From Bradyrhizobium sp. WSM471 (GTDB lineage Bacteria > Pseudomonadota > Alphaproteobacteria > Rhizobiales > Xanthobacteraceae), in contig NZ_CM001442.1 of NCBI RefSeq assembly GCF_000244915.1, forward strand, positions 2,418,001 to 2,482,000: DNA of 64,000 bases, written 5' to 3'. This document shows positions 19,089 to 27,425 of the stretch, piece after piece (positions within the stretch are counted from its first letter, which is position 1; the number at the start of each line of letters is the position of its first letter). The position numbers and the translations under genes were made by a program. The notes under the pieces are model-generated. The model had not been told where the DNA came from. It did no database searches and saw only the letters and a list, made by a program, of their open reading frames with translations.

Positions 19089-21050
19089 CTACGCCGCGTA
19101 TGTCGCCCGCAACTTCTTCGTTTCGAGCAGGGCCAGGACGCCATCCGCCGACACCGGCCGGCTGATGAGATAACCCTGAACTTCGTCGCAACCGATCTGG
19201 CGCAGATATTCGAGCTGGTCGGCGGTCTCGACGCCTTCCGCAACCACGCCGATGCGCAGGTCGCGCGCGAGCCCAATCACCGATTTCACGATCGCGGCGC
19301 AGTCCGGCTGCACCAGCATGTCGCGGATGAAGGATTGGTCGATCTTGATGCGGCTGAACGGCAGCTTGCGCAGGTAAGTCAGCGAGGAGAAGCCGGTGCC
19401 GAAATCGTCGAGTGCCACGGTGACGCCGAGCTCCAGCAGCGCATTCAGGACGGACGCGGCCGAGCCGTATTTCGACAGCAGCATCGATTCCGTGATCTCG
19501 ATCTCGAGCCGGTGCGGCGCGACCTTTGCGTCCGCAAGCGCCTGCACGATGATCTGGAGGAGGCCGTTGTTGTGAAACTGCGCGGCCGAGAAATTCACGG
19601 CGACCCTGATCTCTTTGGGCCACTCGGCAACCATCGCGCAGGCGCGGCGGACGACCCATTCGCCGATCTCGTGGATCAAGCCGGTTTCCTCGGCGATGGG
19701 AATGAACTCGCTCGGCGGCACCAGCCCGCGCTGGGGATGCTGCCAGCGCAGCAGCGCCTCGAAGCCGGTGATGCGGTTGCCGCCGAGGTCGAGGAATGGC
19801 TGGAACACCAGGAACAGCTCGTCCCTGGCGATGGCGCCTTCCAGATCGGATTGCAGCGCCTTGCGGTCGCGGGACGAGCGGTCGTCCGCTTCCTCGAAGA
19901 AGCAGACCGTGCCCGGCCCGGCCTTCTTGGCGCGGTAGAGCGCGGCGTCGGCGTTCTTCATGACATCGAGCGGCGTATTGCCGTCACGCGGCGCCAGCAC
20001 GATGCCGACGCTGGTCGCGCCGACGATCTGGCGGCCCTCGATCCGGAACGGTTCGTCGAAGGCCGCGACGAAGCGCTCGGCGATCTCGAGCGCATCCTCC
20101 GGCCGCACCAGATTGGCCATCACCAGCGCGAACTCGTCGCCGCCGATGCGTGCGACATGCTCGGCCGCGCGGGTGCAGCGTTGCAGGCGACTCGCGATCT
20201 CGACCAGAAACTCGTCGCCGGCGGGATGGCCGAACTTGTCGTTGACCTCCTTGAAACGATCGAGATCGAGCAGAAGCACCGCGAATTCCTCGCCGGAGAG
20301 GCTGAGCCGTTTCAAGGCGCCATCGAGCGTTTCGCTGAAGGCGACGCGATTGGGCAGATGGGTCAGCGGGTCCTGCCGCACCGAACGCTCGGCCTCGATC
20401 TGCCGCATCACGCGCCGTGCGAACGCGAATGAATTGACGAACACGCCGCGCAACAACACGCTTCCGTAGACCACGACGAGAAAGGCGATCAGCAGGAAGG
20501 CGAGGTCGCCGTTCCTGCCGAGGCAGATGGCGATCCCCAGGAAAATGGGCGCCGTGAATGCGATGGCCGCGATCGGGATCGTGGCGAATGCAAGCGCGCC
20601 GCCGGCCAGCATTCCCGAGCAGAGGCAGGTGATGACGAGCTGCCCGCCGGTCGAGGCGCCTGCAAAGAACGCGACCGGGACGATGCCCCAGGCGGCGCCG
20701 AGAAGAGCGGCATTGCGCACCAGCCGGTGCATGGCGCGGCGCGAGACGAATTGCGGCTTGGTGATGCGGCGCGCGGCGTGGGATTGCAGACCGAACGCGA
20801 TCGCGGCGCCGGCCACTGTGAGGGCCCAGATCAGCGCGAACATCCGGTCGGGCGACTGCCACAGCGCGATCGCCAGCACGATGGCGTTGCAGGCATTGGC
20901 GAGCATGATGCCGACCGAATAGCCGAGCACCAGCGACATCTGTTCGGCGCGGATATGGCCGGTGACGGCTTCGTCGGTTGCGGGACCGCCAAAGGCCGAC
21001 AGATCGCCGGCGAACAGCCGCGCGAAATAGCTGGTCGTTTGAGTCCGCAT
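19089..21050 (-). CDS. Membrane GGDEF/EAL protein (c-di-GMP turnover)
   Basis: 653 residues from ATG 21050; a TTG at 21107 is in frame but less likely. Six or so hydrophobic helices occupy residues 40-205, forming a membrane sensor of unknown ligand. A GGDEF domain follows (about 220-385) with an intact RIGGDEFALVM motif, then an EAL domain (about 395-645) with GFEALLRWQHPQRG, DDFGTGFSSL and a late GVVAEGVET segment. Both halves keep their catalytic signatures, so it could make and degrade c-di-GMP. It is transcribed alone. Confidence 0.92.
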   Translation of the reverse strand: MRTQTTSYFARLFAGDLSAFGGPATDEAVTGHIRAEQMSLVLGYSVGIMLANACNAIVLAIALWQSPDRMFALIWALTVAGAAIAFGLQSHAARRITKPQFVSRRAMHRLVRNAALLGAAWGIVPVAFFAGASTGGQLVITCLCSGMLAGGALAFATIPIAAIAFTAPIFLGIAICLGRNGDLAFLLIAFLVVVYGSVLLRGVFVNSFAFARRVMRQIEAERSVRQDPLTHLPNRVAFSETLDGALKRLSLSGEEFAVLLLDLDRFKEVNDKFGHPAGDEFLVEIASRLQRCTRAAEHVARIGGDEFALVMANLVRPEDALEIAERFVAAFDEPFRIEGRQIVGATSVGIVLAPRDGNTPLDVMKNADAALYRAKKAGPGTVCFFEEADDRSSRDRKALQSDLEGAIARDELFLVFQPFLDLGGNRITGFEALLRWQHPQRGLVPPSEFIPIAEETGLIHEIGEWVVRRACAMVAEWPKEIRVAVNFSAAQFHNNGLLQIIVQALADAKVAPHRLEIEITESMLLSKYGSAASVLNALLELGVTVALDDFGTGFSSLTYLRKLPFSRIKIDQSFIRDMLVQPDCAAIVKSVIGLARDLRIGVVAEGVETADQLEYLRQIGCDEVQGYLISRPVSADGVLALLETKKLRATYAA

Positions 21051-21287
21051 TCCAGAGCCCAGCAGCACGAGCCGCTTGTCCGGCCCGGTCCGGAGAATTC
21101 GCTGCAAACCTTTGACGAACTATGAATGATCCGAGCTTGTGACGATTGCTGTGACCACTTCTGCGTGTTCGTGACGTCGTATCGATAACAAATCGATACA
21201 AATGCCTGGCGCTGGCGTTACCGCGGTCGCGGACTTGGGGTGAAGCTCCTGGACCGGAATGAACGGATGATAATCGCCTGTTTGGCG

Positions 21288-21659
21288 TCACAGCTTGTTT
21301 CTGTTCTTGCTCGCTCCCCTCAATTTCGGAGTGTCCGGCGTCGATTTCGCCCAATCGGCCATTTGAAGGCAGGTAAGCAGGTCAACATAGCTGTCACTGC
21401 CGCCAGCCGTTGCTTCGCCTTCGCATCGGTCTCGAAGGCTGCCGGAATTCGTGAGCCATACGGAATGAAGCTGTTGCAGGGCAGAATTTTCGTCGCGCAT
21501 ACAGTCGTCGTAGGACTGCGGCAGATCCAGCGCCATCGCCTTGTCAGTGGCTACGGTCGCCTTGCAGGTCGCTTCGACATTGAGTTGGGGCACGCGTTCG
21601 CTGACTGGAATCGCTGTTTGGCCGCCCATCATCGCGAAGGCTAGAAATAGAATCTTCAT
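21288..21659 (-). CDS. Small exported protein (hypothetical)
   Basis: 123 residues from ATG 21659, which has a strong ribosome site (AGGGGGAG) and a signal-like start MKILFLAFAMMGGQTA. The mature part holds four Cys (EATCKA, DDCMRD, RDRCEG, LTCLQ), which may form two disulfides. The pattern of evenly spaced Cys with charged helices resembles the LprI-like (DUF1311) lysozyme-inhibitor family in general layout, but I cannot confirm membership. A FixK/FNR-like box lies 68 bases upstream, suggesting low-oxygen control. Confidence 0.7.
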   Translation of the reverse strand: MKILFLAFAMMGGQTAIPVSERVPQLNVEATCKATVATDKAMALDLPQSYDDCMRDENSALQQLHSVWLTNSGSLRDRCEGEATAGGSDSYVDLLTCLQMADWAKSTPDTPKLRGASKNRNKL

Positions 21660-21726
21660 GCAGAACTCCCCCTGGCGAGATCTTACTGAAGTCGATTTAT
21701 CAGACGACGGGCGAGCTTGTGTCCTA

Positions 21727-21740
21727 TTGATCTGAATCAA
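21727..21740 (-). promoter_or_regulatory. FixK/FNR-like box
   Basis: TTGATCTGAATCAA is a full TTGA-N6-TCAA match. Its centre (21733.5) is 74 bases from the ATG of the small exported protein at 21659. If it acts as a class II site centred at -41.5, transcription would begin near 21692 and give a 32-base leader. Confidence 0.6.
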
Positions 21741-21976
21741 GAGGACGAAGGAGCTTGTCTCTCCGACGAGAGCGCCACGGACACGGGCGCAATATGGAAG
21801 CTGGTATCCTTCAACCGCGCGGCGGACCGGAAGAGATTCTTGCGCTCCGGTTCTTCCTCACACCACCCGGCACTCCGAACAGCCAGGCCGCACCTTCAAT
21901 TCCAAGAATGTGAGCCAAGTCGCAGTGCGGCAAATGTTGCACGTTCTCTGGCGCGCCTACGCCGGCCCACGCACGC

Positions 21977-21990
21977 TTGACACAGATCAA
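21977..21990 (+). promoter_or_regulatory. FixK/FNR-like box
   Basis: TTGACACAGATCAA is a full TTGA-N6-TCAA match. Its centre (21983.5) is 70 bases before the ATG of the DUF1254 gene at 22054, which with -41.5 positioning puts the transcript start near 22025 and a 29-base leader. No strong -10 element is evident. Confidence 0.6.
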
Positions 21991-22053
21991 GAGAACTGAC
22001 CGACTTTGCGAGATCAAGGGATTTTGGGGTTTACGCCAACGGAGTTTATTTCC

Positions 22054-23484
22054 ATGGACATCACCCGTCGCAATGTAACGACTGGAGGTATGAGCCTGCT
22101 CGCCGGCGCCTCCACGGCCACGTCAACTCGTGCCGAGCATGGTGAATTCTTCGGCATCGGCGACGGACTTGAGGAGTTCGCACTCGCCACAGACGCTTAT
22201 ATCTTCGGCTACCCTTTGGTGACGATGGAGATGACGCGGAGAATCATCACCAACGTCGCGACGCCGGTCGGGACGCGGGCGCCGATGGGCCAGATCATCA
22301 AGCTGCGCAAATATCCCGACGCGTCCTTCCGCGACGTGACGGCGCCGAATGCGGACACGCTTTACACGACTGCGTTTTTCGATGTGGGCAAGGAGCCGTG
22401 GGTGCTCAGCATCCCCGACATGAAAGACCGTTACGCGCTGTTTCCGATGCTGGACGGCTGGACCACGGTGTTCCAGGTTCCGGGCAAGCGGACCACAGGC
22501 ACCGGCGCGCAAACCTGCGCGATCACAGGCCCTGGCTGGAAAGGCGAATTGCCGGCGGGCGCCACGGAGTACAAATCGCCTACAAGCATCGTTTGGCTGC
22601 TTGGCCGTATCTATTGCACCGGAACGCCGGAGGATTACGCGGAGGTCCACAAACTCCAGGACGAATTCAAGCTGGCGCCGCTGAGCGCCTACGGCAAACC
22701 GTACACGCCGCCGGCGGGCACGGTTGATCAATCGCTCGACATGAAGACGGCGGTGCGCGAGCAGGTCAACCGCATGGGCGCGGTGGCCTATTTCACACTG
22801 CTCTGCGAACTGATGAAGAGCAATCCGCCTACGACCGCGGATGCACCGCAAATCGCCAAATTCGCCCGGATTGGCATCGTACCGGGCCAGGACTTCGACG
22901 CGAGCAAGCTCAAGGCGGATTTCGTCAAGCGCGTGCCCGAGGTCGGCTTTGATCGGATCATGCTCCAGTTCAAGGTCAACAAGGACGTCAAGGACGAGAA
23001 TGGCTGGGCCTTCACGACCAAAACCGGCATCTACGGTACCGACTACCTGATGCGGGCGCTCGTCACCGCCATTGGACTCGGCGCCAACCGGCCGCAGGAT
23101 GCCGTCTATCCGACTTCGCAGAAAGACGCGGAAGACCGGAAATACAGCGGCGCGCATAAATACGTCATGCACTTTGCCAAGGGCCAGCTTCCGCCGGCGC
23201 TCGGCTTCTGGTCGGTGACGATGTACAACGGCGAGTATTTCTTCGTGGCCAATCCGATCGACCGCTATTCGATCAGCGCGCGACAAAATCTGAAATCCAA
23301 TCCGGACGGCTCGACCGATCTCTACATTCAGAATGAATCCCCGGGCAAGGACAAGGAGTCCAACTGGCTCCCGGCGCCCTCCGGCGACTTCGTTCTGATG
23401 ATGCGGCTGTACTGGCCGAGCGAAAAGGCTCCCTCCATCATCGATGACTCCTGGAAACTTCCGCCGGCGAGGAAGGTGAGCTGA
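22054..23484 (+). CDS. DUF1254/DUF1214-domain protein
   Basis: 476 residues from ATG 22054 (MDITRRNVTTGG), which starts a Tat-like leader with twin Arg and a short hydrophobic stretch. The DUF1254 half is marked by AYIFGYPLVTMEM, VTAPNADTLYTTAFFDV and the DRYALFPMLDGW segment; the DUF1214 half by PPALGFWSVTMYN and NPIDRYSISAR. The family is widespread in soil bacteria and its biochemical role is not established. A FixK/FNR-like box stands upstream and an outer-membrane protein gene follows after 51 bases, so both are probably induced together under low oxygen (inference). Confidence 0.9.
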   Translation: MDITRRNVTTGGMSLLAGASTATSTRAEHGEFFGIGDGLEEFALATDAYIFGYPLVTMEMTRRIITNVATPVGTRAPMGQIIKLRKYPDASFRDVTAPNADTLYTTAFFDVGKEPWVLSIPDMKDRYALFPMLDGWTTVFQVPGKRTTGTGAQTCAITGPGWKGELPAGATEYKSPTSIVWLLGRIYCTGTPEDYAEVHKLQDEFKLAPLSAYGKPYTPPAGTVDQSLDMKTAVREQVNRMGAVAYFTLLCELMKSNPPTTADAPQIAKFARIGIVPGQDFDASKLKADFVKRVPEVGFDRIMLQFKVNKDVKDENGWAFTTKTGIYGTDYLMRALVTAIGLGANRPQDAVYPTSQKDAEDRKYSGAHKYVMHFAKGQLPPALGFWSVTMYNGEYFFVANPIDRYSISARQNLKSNPDGSTDLYIQNESPGKDKESNWLPAPSGDFVLMMRLYWPSEKAPSIIDDSWKLPPARKVS

Positions 23485-23535
23485 GGCACTAGCGCAAATA
23501 GGTCGAATTGTTCGCCAGCAATTTGGGGCAGACAA

Positions 23536-24555
23536 ATGATGCGCGCCACGTCCAGGCAGACATGTCAGCTCTGGCTCATCCTCTTGAGTTTCGGCGCTGC
23601 TATGGCGCCACTCGGTTGCGTGTCCGATGCGGCATACGCGGATGAAAGTGGTGTTTCGTACTGGCTCCCCGGCCGCTTCAGTAGCCTCGCGGCAGCCCCC
23701 GCGGTGCCGGGCTGGTCCATGGCGGAGGTATACTATCACACGTCCATATCGGCGTTCGGGGCCACAGCTGCGGCCAGAGAAATTCGGTTGGGCGGAATTC
23801 CAAGGACAGTGAACGTCAGTCTGGATCTACATCTCAATGCGCAGGCCGATCTCCTGCTGCTCAATCCGACTTACACGTTCGCGACGCCGCTGCTGGGCGG
23901 ACAATTCGCCATCGGCGTGACGGGCCTGTTCGGGCGATCGAGCGCCGGCCTCAATGGGACGCTGATGGCGGGCATCGGACCGTTCGGGGCAACCCGCTCG
24001 GGGAGCATCGGCGACTCCATCACTTCCATCGGTGACCTCTATCCCCAGGCGACACTGAAGTGGAATACAGGCGTTCACAACTTCATGACTTATGTGACGG
24101 GCGACATTCCAGTCGGCGCCTACGATCCAAACCGCCTTGCCAATCTCGGCATTGGCCGCGGCGCTATCGATGGCGGCGGCGGTTACACCTACTTCAATCC
24201 GCAAGCAGGGCACGAATTTTCCGCCGTCGTGGGACTTACCTACAATTTCAAGAACAACGACACCCAATATCAGAACGGCATTGATTTTCACTTCGATTGG
24301 GGCGCTTCCCAGTTTCTCTCGAAGCAGGTCTTTGTCGGGCTGGTGGGATATGCCTATCAGCAGATCACCGACGATGCCGGACAACACCCGATCCTCGGTG
24401 GCTTCCGGTCACGCGTCCTCGGCGTAGGCCCTCAGGTCGGCTTTCTGTTTCCTGTTCGAGACATGCAGGGGTACCTCAATCTGAAGGGATACGGTGAATT
24501 CGCTGCCGCGAACCGGCCGGCGGGCTGGAATACCTGGCTGACGTTTTCGATTTGA
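23536..24555 (+). CDS. Outer-membrane protein of the phenol-degradation meta-pathway (SphA-like) type
   Basis: 339 residues. An N-terminal signal sequence (hydrophobic LWLILLSFGAAMAPL, cleavage near AYA) is followed by alternating beta-strand-like segments, among them SGVSYWLPGRFSSLAA, a family hallmark, and a C-terminal aromatic end (TWLTFSI) as in barrel proteins. Homologues occur next to aromatic or hydrocarbon degradation genes and are thought to help import hydrophobic substrates. It is the second gene after the DUF1254 gene and likely in its operon. Confidence 0.85.
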   Translation: MMRATSRQTCQLWLILLSFGAAMAPLGCVSDAAYADESGVSYWLPGRFSSLAAAPAVPGWSMAEVYYHTSISAFGATAAAREIRLGGIPRTVNVSLDLHLNAQADLLLLNPTYTFATPLLGGQFAIGVTGLFGRSSAGLNGTLMAGIGPFGATRSGSIGDSITSIGDLYPQATLKWNTGVHNFMTYVTGDIPVGAYDPNRLANLGIGRGAIDGGGGYTYFNPQAGHEFSAVVGLTYNFKNNDTQYQNGIDFHFDWGASQFLSKQVFVGLVGYAYQQITDDAGQHPILGGFRSRVLGVGPQVGFLFPVRDMQGYLNLKGYGEFAAANRPAGWNTWLTFSI

Positions 24556-24662
24556 CCAACGGCACCCACCAGCACGATAACGCCGACGCGGCCAATCGCA
24601 ACGAAATAGGCGTCGATAGGTGACGGCGACGCTGGTGCGGCCGCAAGACCTCGGTAGATGGC

Positions 24663-25028
24663 TCAGCGTCCCAATTGCTTCGGATCGTAATAGAACCGTT
24701 CTTCGATCAGCTTGTCGTCCCGCCAGGTCTGCCATGCGATCTCATCCAACGTTCGGATGATGCCTTCGGCGTTGGTGAATCTGAAGGTCCAGCGCGTGGC
24801 GACATGGTCGCCTTCGATCAGGCTCGGCCCGATGCGCACTGCCTTGACCTCCTTGAAGGCTGCCAGCACGCCGCGCTCCTTGGCCGCGAGCTTGTCGCGT
24901 CCGACGAGGGGTTCGGCCTGGTTTTCACAGGTGGCAGCGTTCGGCGTGCAGTAGTCGAGGATCGCCCCGACGAAATCCCCGTCCTCCAATCGTTTGGCAA
25001 AAGCTTCGACGACATCACGGCTCGGCAT
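24663..25028 (-). CDS. SnoaL/NTF2-like protein
   Basis: 121 residues from ATG 25028, preceded by GAGGTG at six bases. The fold is that of SnoaL-like nuclear transport factor 2 proteins: an N-terminal helix (SRDVVEAFAKRL), a pocket with LIEGDHVATRWTFRF and a final sheet around DDKLIEERFYYDP. Such small proteins may be polyketide-type cyclases, isomerases or simple binding proteins. It is divergent from a TetR regulator, with two palindromic operators in between, so it is probably the regulator's target. Confidence 0.82.
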   Translation of the reverse strand: MPSRDVVEAFAKRLEDGDFVGAILDYCTPNAATCENQAEPLVGRDKLAAKERGVLAAFKEVKAVRIGPSLIEGDHVATRWTFRFTNAEGIIRTLDEIAWQTWRDDKLIEERFYYDPKQLGR

Positions 25029-25047
25029 GGCGCACCTCACGAGTAAA

Positions 25048-25085
25048 ACCGACTAATAGTCGGTAAATACCGACCGACGGTCGAA
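25048..25085. promoter_or_regulatory. Double TetR-type operator
   Basis: Two related palindromes lie between the divergent genes: ACCGACTAATAGTCGGT at 25048-25064 (perfect, centred on A25056) and ACCGACCGACGGTCGAA at 25069-25085 (a perfect CGACCG-A-CGGTCG core, centred on A25077). The centres are 21 bp apart, two helical turns, placing both on the same face. This would allow two repressor dimers to bind and silence both promoters. Confidence 0.75.
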
Positions 25086-25128
25086 AAGTCAACTGGCTGT
25101 CCTCGTCCGTTTCGACTACAGCAGACCC

Positions 25129-25719
25129 ATGGCCAAACAGGCGGAGCGGCGCGCAGCGACATCGGAGGCGATCCTGACGGCGGCGCGCCGCCTGTTCGGG
25201 ACGCAAGGCTTTGCCGCGACGACGATGGACGAGATCGCCGAAGCCGCCCACGTCGCCAAGGGCGCGGTCTATCATCACTTCAAGACCAAGGAGGCGGTGT
25301 TCGAAGCGGTGTTCGACCAGGTCTCGCGCGATCTCGTCGCCGAGATCGACAGCACGGCCCGTGCCGAGAAGGACGTGCTCGCCGCGATGGTCGCAGGCAC
25401 CCAGCATTATTTCGCCGCGACCGCCAAGGGCCCGACCAGCCAGATCATCCTGCGCGACGGCCCGGCCGTGCTCGGCTGGGAGCGCTGGCGCGAGATCGAC
25501 GCCAAACATTTCGGCGGCAAGCTGCCGCGCGCGATTGCGGCGGCGATGGAGGCCGGCCTGATCGCGCGGCAGCCGGTCGAGCCGCTGGCCCGGCTGCTGC
25601 TGGGCGCGGTGACGGAGGCCGCGGTCGCCTGCGCCGGACGCGCCGATATCGCAAGGGCGGGCGCGGAATACGCCCGTGCATTCAGGTCGCTGGTCGAGGC
25701 GCTGCGCGTCGCTGCATGA
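25129..25719 (+). CDS. TetR-family transcriptional regulator
   Basis: 196 residues. The helix-turn-helix is clear: ILTAARRLFGTQGFAATTMD, EIAEAAHVAKGAVYHHFKTK. The C-terminal helical domain (60-190) is of the variable ligand-binding type and holds no signature I can assign. Start ATG at 25129. It is divergent from the NTF2-like gene and close to its own doubled operator, so autoregulation is likely. The GMC oxidoreductase gene follows after 54 bases and may be a second target. Confidence 0.9.
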   Translation: MAKQAERRAATSEAILTAARRLFGTQGFAATTMDEIAEAAHVAKGAVYHHFKTKEAVFEAVFDQVSRDLVAEIDSTARAEKDVLAAMVAGTQHYFAATAKGPTSQIILRDGPAVLGWERWREIDAKHFGGKLPRAIAAAMEAGLIARQPVEPLARLLLGAVTEAAVACAGRADIARAGAEYARAFRSLVEALRVAA

Positions 25720-25773
25720 TCGTGCTAAGTGATGATTGGAAACGCCCACACCAAACAAAAAGAACAGTAGCGC

Positions 25774-27399
25774 ATGAACGCAACTTCCTCCCTGACGCCC
25801 TCCGACCCTGAATTCGACTACGTCATTGTCGGCGCCGGCTCCGCCGGCTGCGTACTCGCCAACCGGCTATCTGCCAACGGCAAGCACAGCGTGCTGCTGC
25901 TCGAGGCAGGCCCGAAGGATTCCAACATCTGGATCCACGTGCCGCTCGGCTACGGCAAGCTGTTCAAGGAAAAGACCGTCAACTGGATGTACCAGACCGA
26001 GCCCGAGCCCGAGCTGAAGGGCCGGCAGGTGTTCCAGCCGCGCGGCAAGACGCTGGGCGGATCGAGCTCGATCAACGGTCTCCTCTATGTCCGCGGCCAG
26101 CACGAGGATTACGACAGATGGCGTCAGCGCGGCAACGCCGGCTGGGGCTATGACGACGTGCTGCCCTATTTCAAGAAGGCCGAGAACCAGTCGCGCGGCG
26201 CCGATCAATATCACGGCAGCGGCGGCCCGTTGTCGGTGTCCAACATGGTCGTGACGGACCCGCTGTCGAAGGCATTCATCGATGCCGCGGTCGAGACCGG
26301 TCTGCCCTACAATCCTGATTTCAATGGCGCCACCCAGGAAGGCGTCGGCCTGTTCCAGACCACGACCCGTAACGGCCGCCGCGCCTCGACGGCGGTGGCC
26401 TATCTCGGCCCCGCCAAGGCCCGCGGCAATCTCAAGATCGAAACTGGTGCGCTCGGCCAGCGCGTGCTGTTCGAGGGCCGCCGTGCGGTCGGTGTTGAAT
26501 ACCGTCAGGGCGCCAATTTGCGCCGCGCCCGCGCGCGCAAGGAGGTCGTGCTGTCGAGCGGCGCCTACAACTCGCCGCAACTGCTCCAGCTCTCCGGGGT
26601 CGGACCCGGCGACCTCCTGCGCAAGCACGGCATCGATGTCGTGCTGGACGCGCCGGGCGTCGGGCACGATCTCCAGGACCACATGCAGGTCCGCATCGTC
26701 ATGCGCTGCTCGCAGAAGATCACGCTGAACGACACCGTCAATCATCCGCTCCGCCGCACGATGGCCGGCGCGCGCTATGCGCTGTTCCGCAAGGGGTGGC
26801 TGACGATTGCGGCCGGCACGGCGGGCGCCTTCTTCAAGACCAGTCCGCGGCTGGCCTCGCCGGACATCCAGGTCCACTTCCTGCCGTTCTCGACCGACAA
26901 GATGGGCGAGAAGCTGCATGATTTCTCCGGCTTCACGGCGTCGGTATGCCAACTGCGTCCCGAAAGCCGCGGGTCCTTGCGCATCAAAAGCGCCGACCCG
27001 ACAGTGCCGCCGGAGATCCGCATCAACTACATGTCGACCGAGACCGACCGCACCACCAACGTGGAAGGTCTGAAGATCCTGCGCAAGATATTGCATGCAC
27101 CGGCGCTGAAGCCGTTCGTGGTCGACGAATACGATCCCGGAGCGAAGGTCGCCACGGATGCCGAGCTGTTGGATTATTGCCGTGAGCGAGGCAGCACCAT
27201 CTACCATCCGACCTCGACTTGTCGTATGGGCAATGATGCGCTCGCGGTGGTCGATCAGCGGCTGAAGGTGAGGGGCCTGGAAGGCCTTCGAATCGTCGAC
27301 GGCTCGATCATGCCCGATCTGGTATCGGGGAACACCAACGCGCCGATCATCATGATCGCCGAAAAGGCCTCCGACATGATATTGGAGGATGCGCGGTAA
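25774..27399 (+). CDS. GMC-family FAD-dependent oxidoreductase (alcohol/choline dehydrogenase type)
   Basis: 541 residues. FDYVIVGAGSAGCVLANRL is the ADP-binding N-terminus; RGKTLGGSSSINGLLYVRGQ is GMC signature 1; SGAYNSPQLLQLSGVGP is signature 2; the catalytic His lies in the C-terminal STIYHPTSTCRMG motif. GMC members oxidise alcohols, choline or polyethylene glycols, so the substrate is open. No betaine genes are nearby, which argues against choline. hemC follows 26 bases later on the same strand. Confidence 0.9.
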   Translation: MNATSSLTPSDPEFDYVIVGAGSAGCVLANRLSANGKHSVLLLEAGPKDSNIWIHVPLGYGKLFKEKTVNWMYQTEPEPELKGRQVFQPRGKTLGGSSSINGLLYVRGQHEDYDRWRQRGNAGWGYDDVLPYFKKAENQSRGADQYHGSGGPLSVSNMVVTDPLSKAFIDAAVETGLPYNPDFNGATQEGVGLFQTTTRNGRRASTAVAYLGPAKARGNLKIETGALGQRVLFEGRRAVGVEYRQGANLRRARARKEVVLSSGAYNSPQLLQLSGVGPGDLLRKHGIDVVLDAPGVGHDLQDHMQVRIVMRCSQKITLNDTVNHPLRRTMAGARYALFRKGWLTIAAGTAGAFFKTSPRLASPDIQVHFLPFSTDKMGEKLHDFSGFTASVCQLRPESRGSLRIKSADPTVPPEIRINYMSTETDRTTNVEGLKILRKILHAPALKPFVVDEYDPGAKVATDAELLDYCRERGSTIYHPTSTCRMGNDALAVVDQRLKVRGLEGLRIVDGSIMPDLVSGNTNAPIIMIAEKASDMILEDAR

Positions 27400-27425
27400 A
27401 TCCGCGCACGGAAAGGGACCAGGGC

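Larger units (their letters stand above)
21660..22053. other. Intergenic region, 394 bp, divergent promoters
   Basis: Holds the two FixK/FNR-like boxes listed separately, each placed about 65-70 bases from the start codon of the gene it faces. The middle (about 21750-21970) has a short open frame but no ribosome site or family signature, so I see no gene in it. Confidence 0.6.

Noticed and set aside
22123..23739. Antisense frame of 538 residues over the DUF1254 gene
   Set aside because: Spans a real gene and the gap after it, rich in Arg and His, typical of GC-rich shadows.
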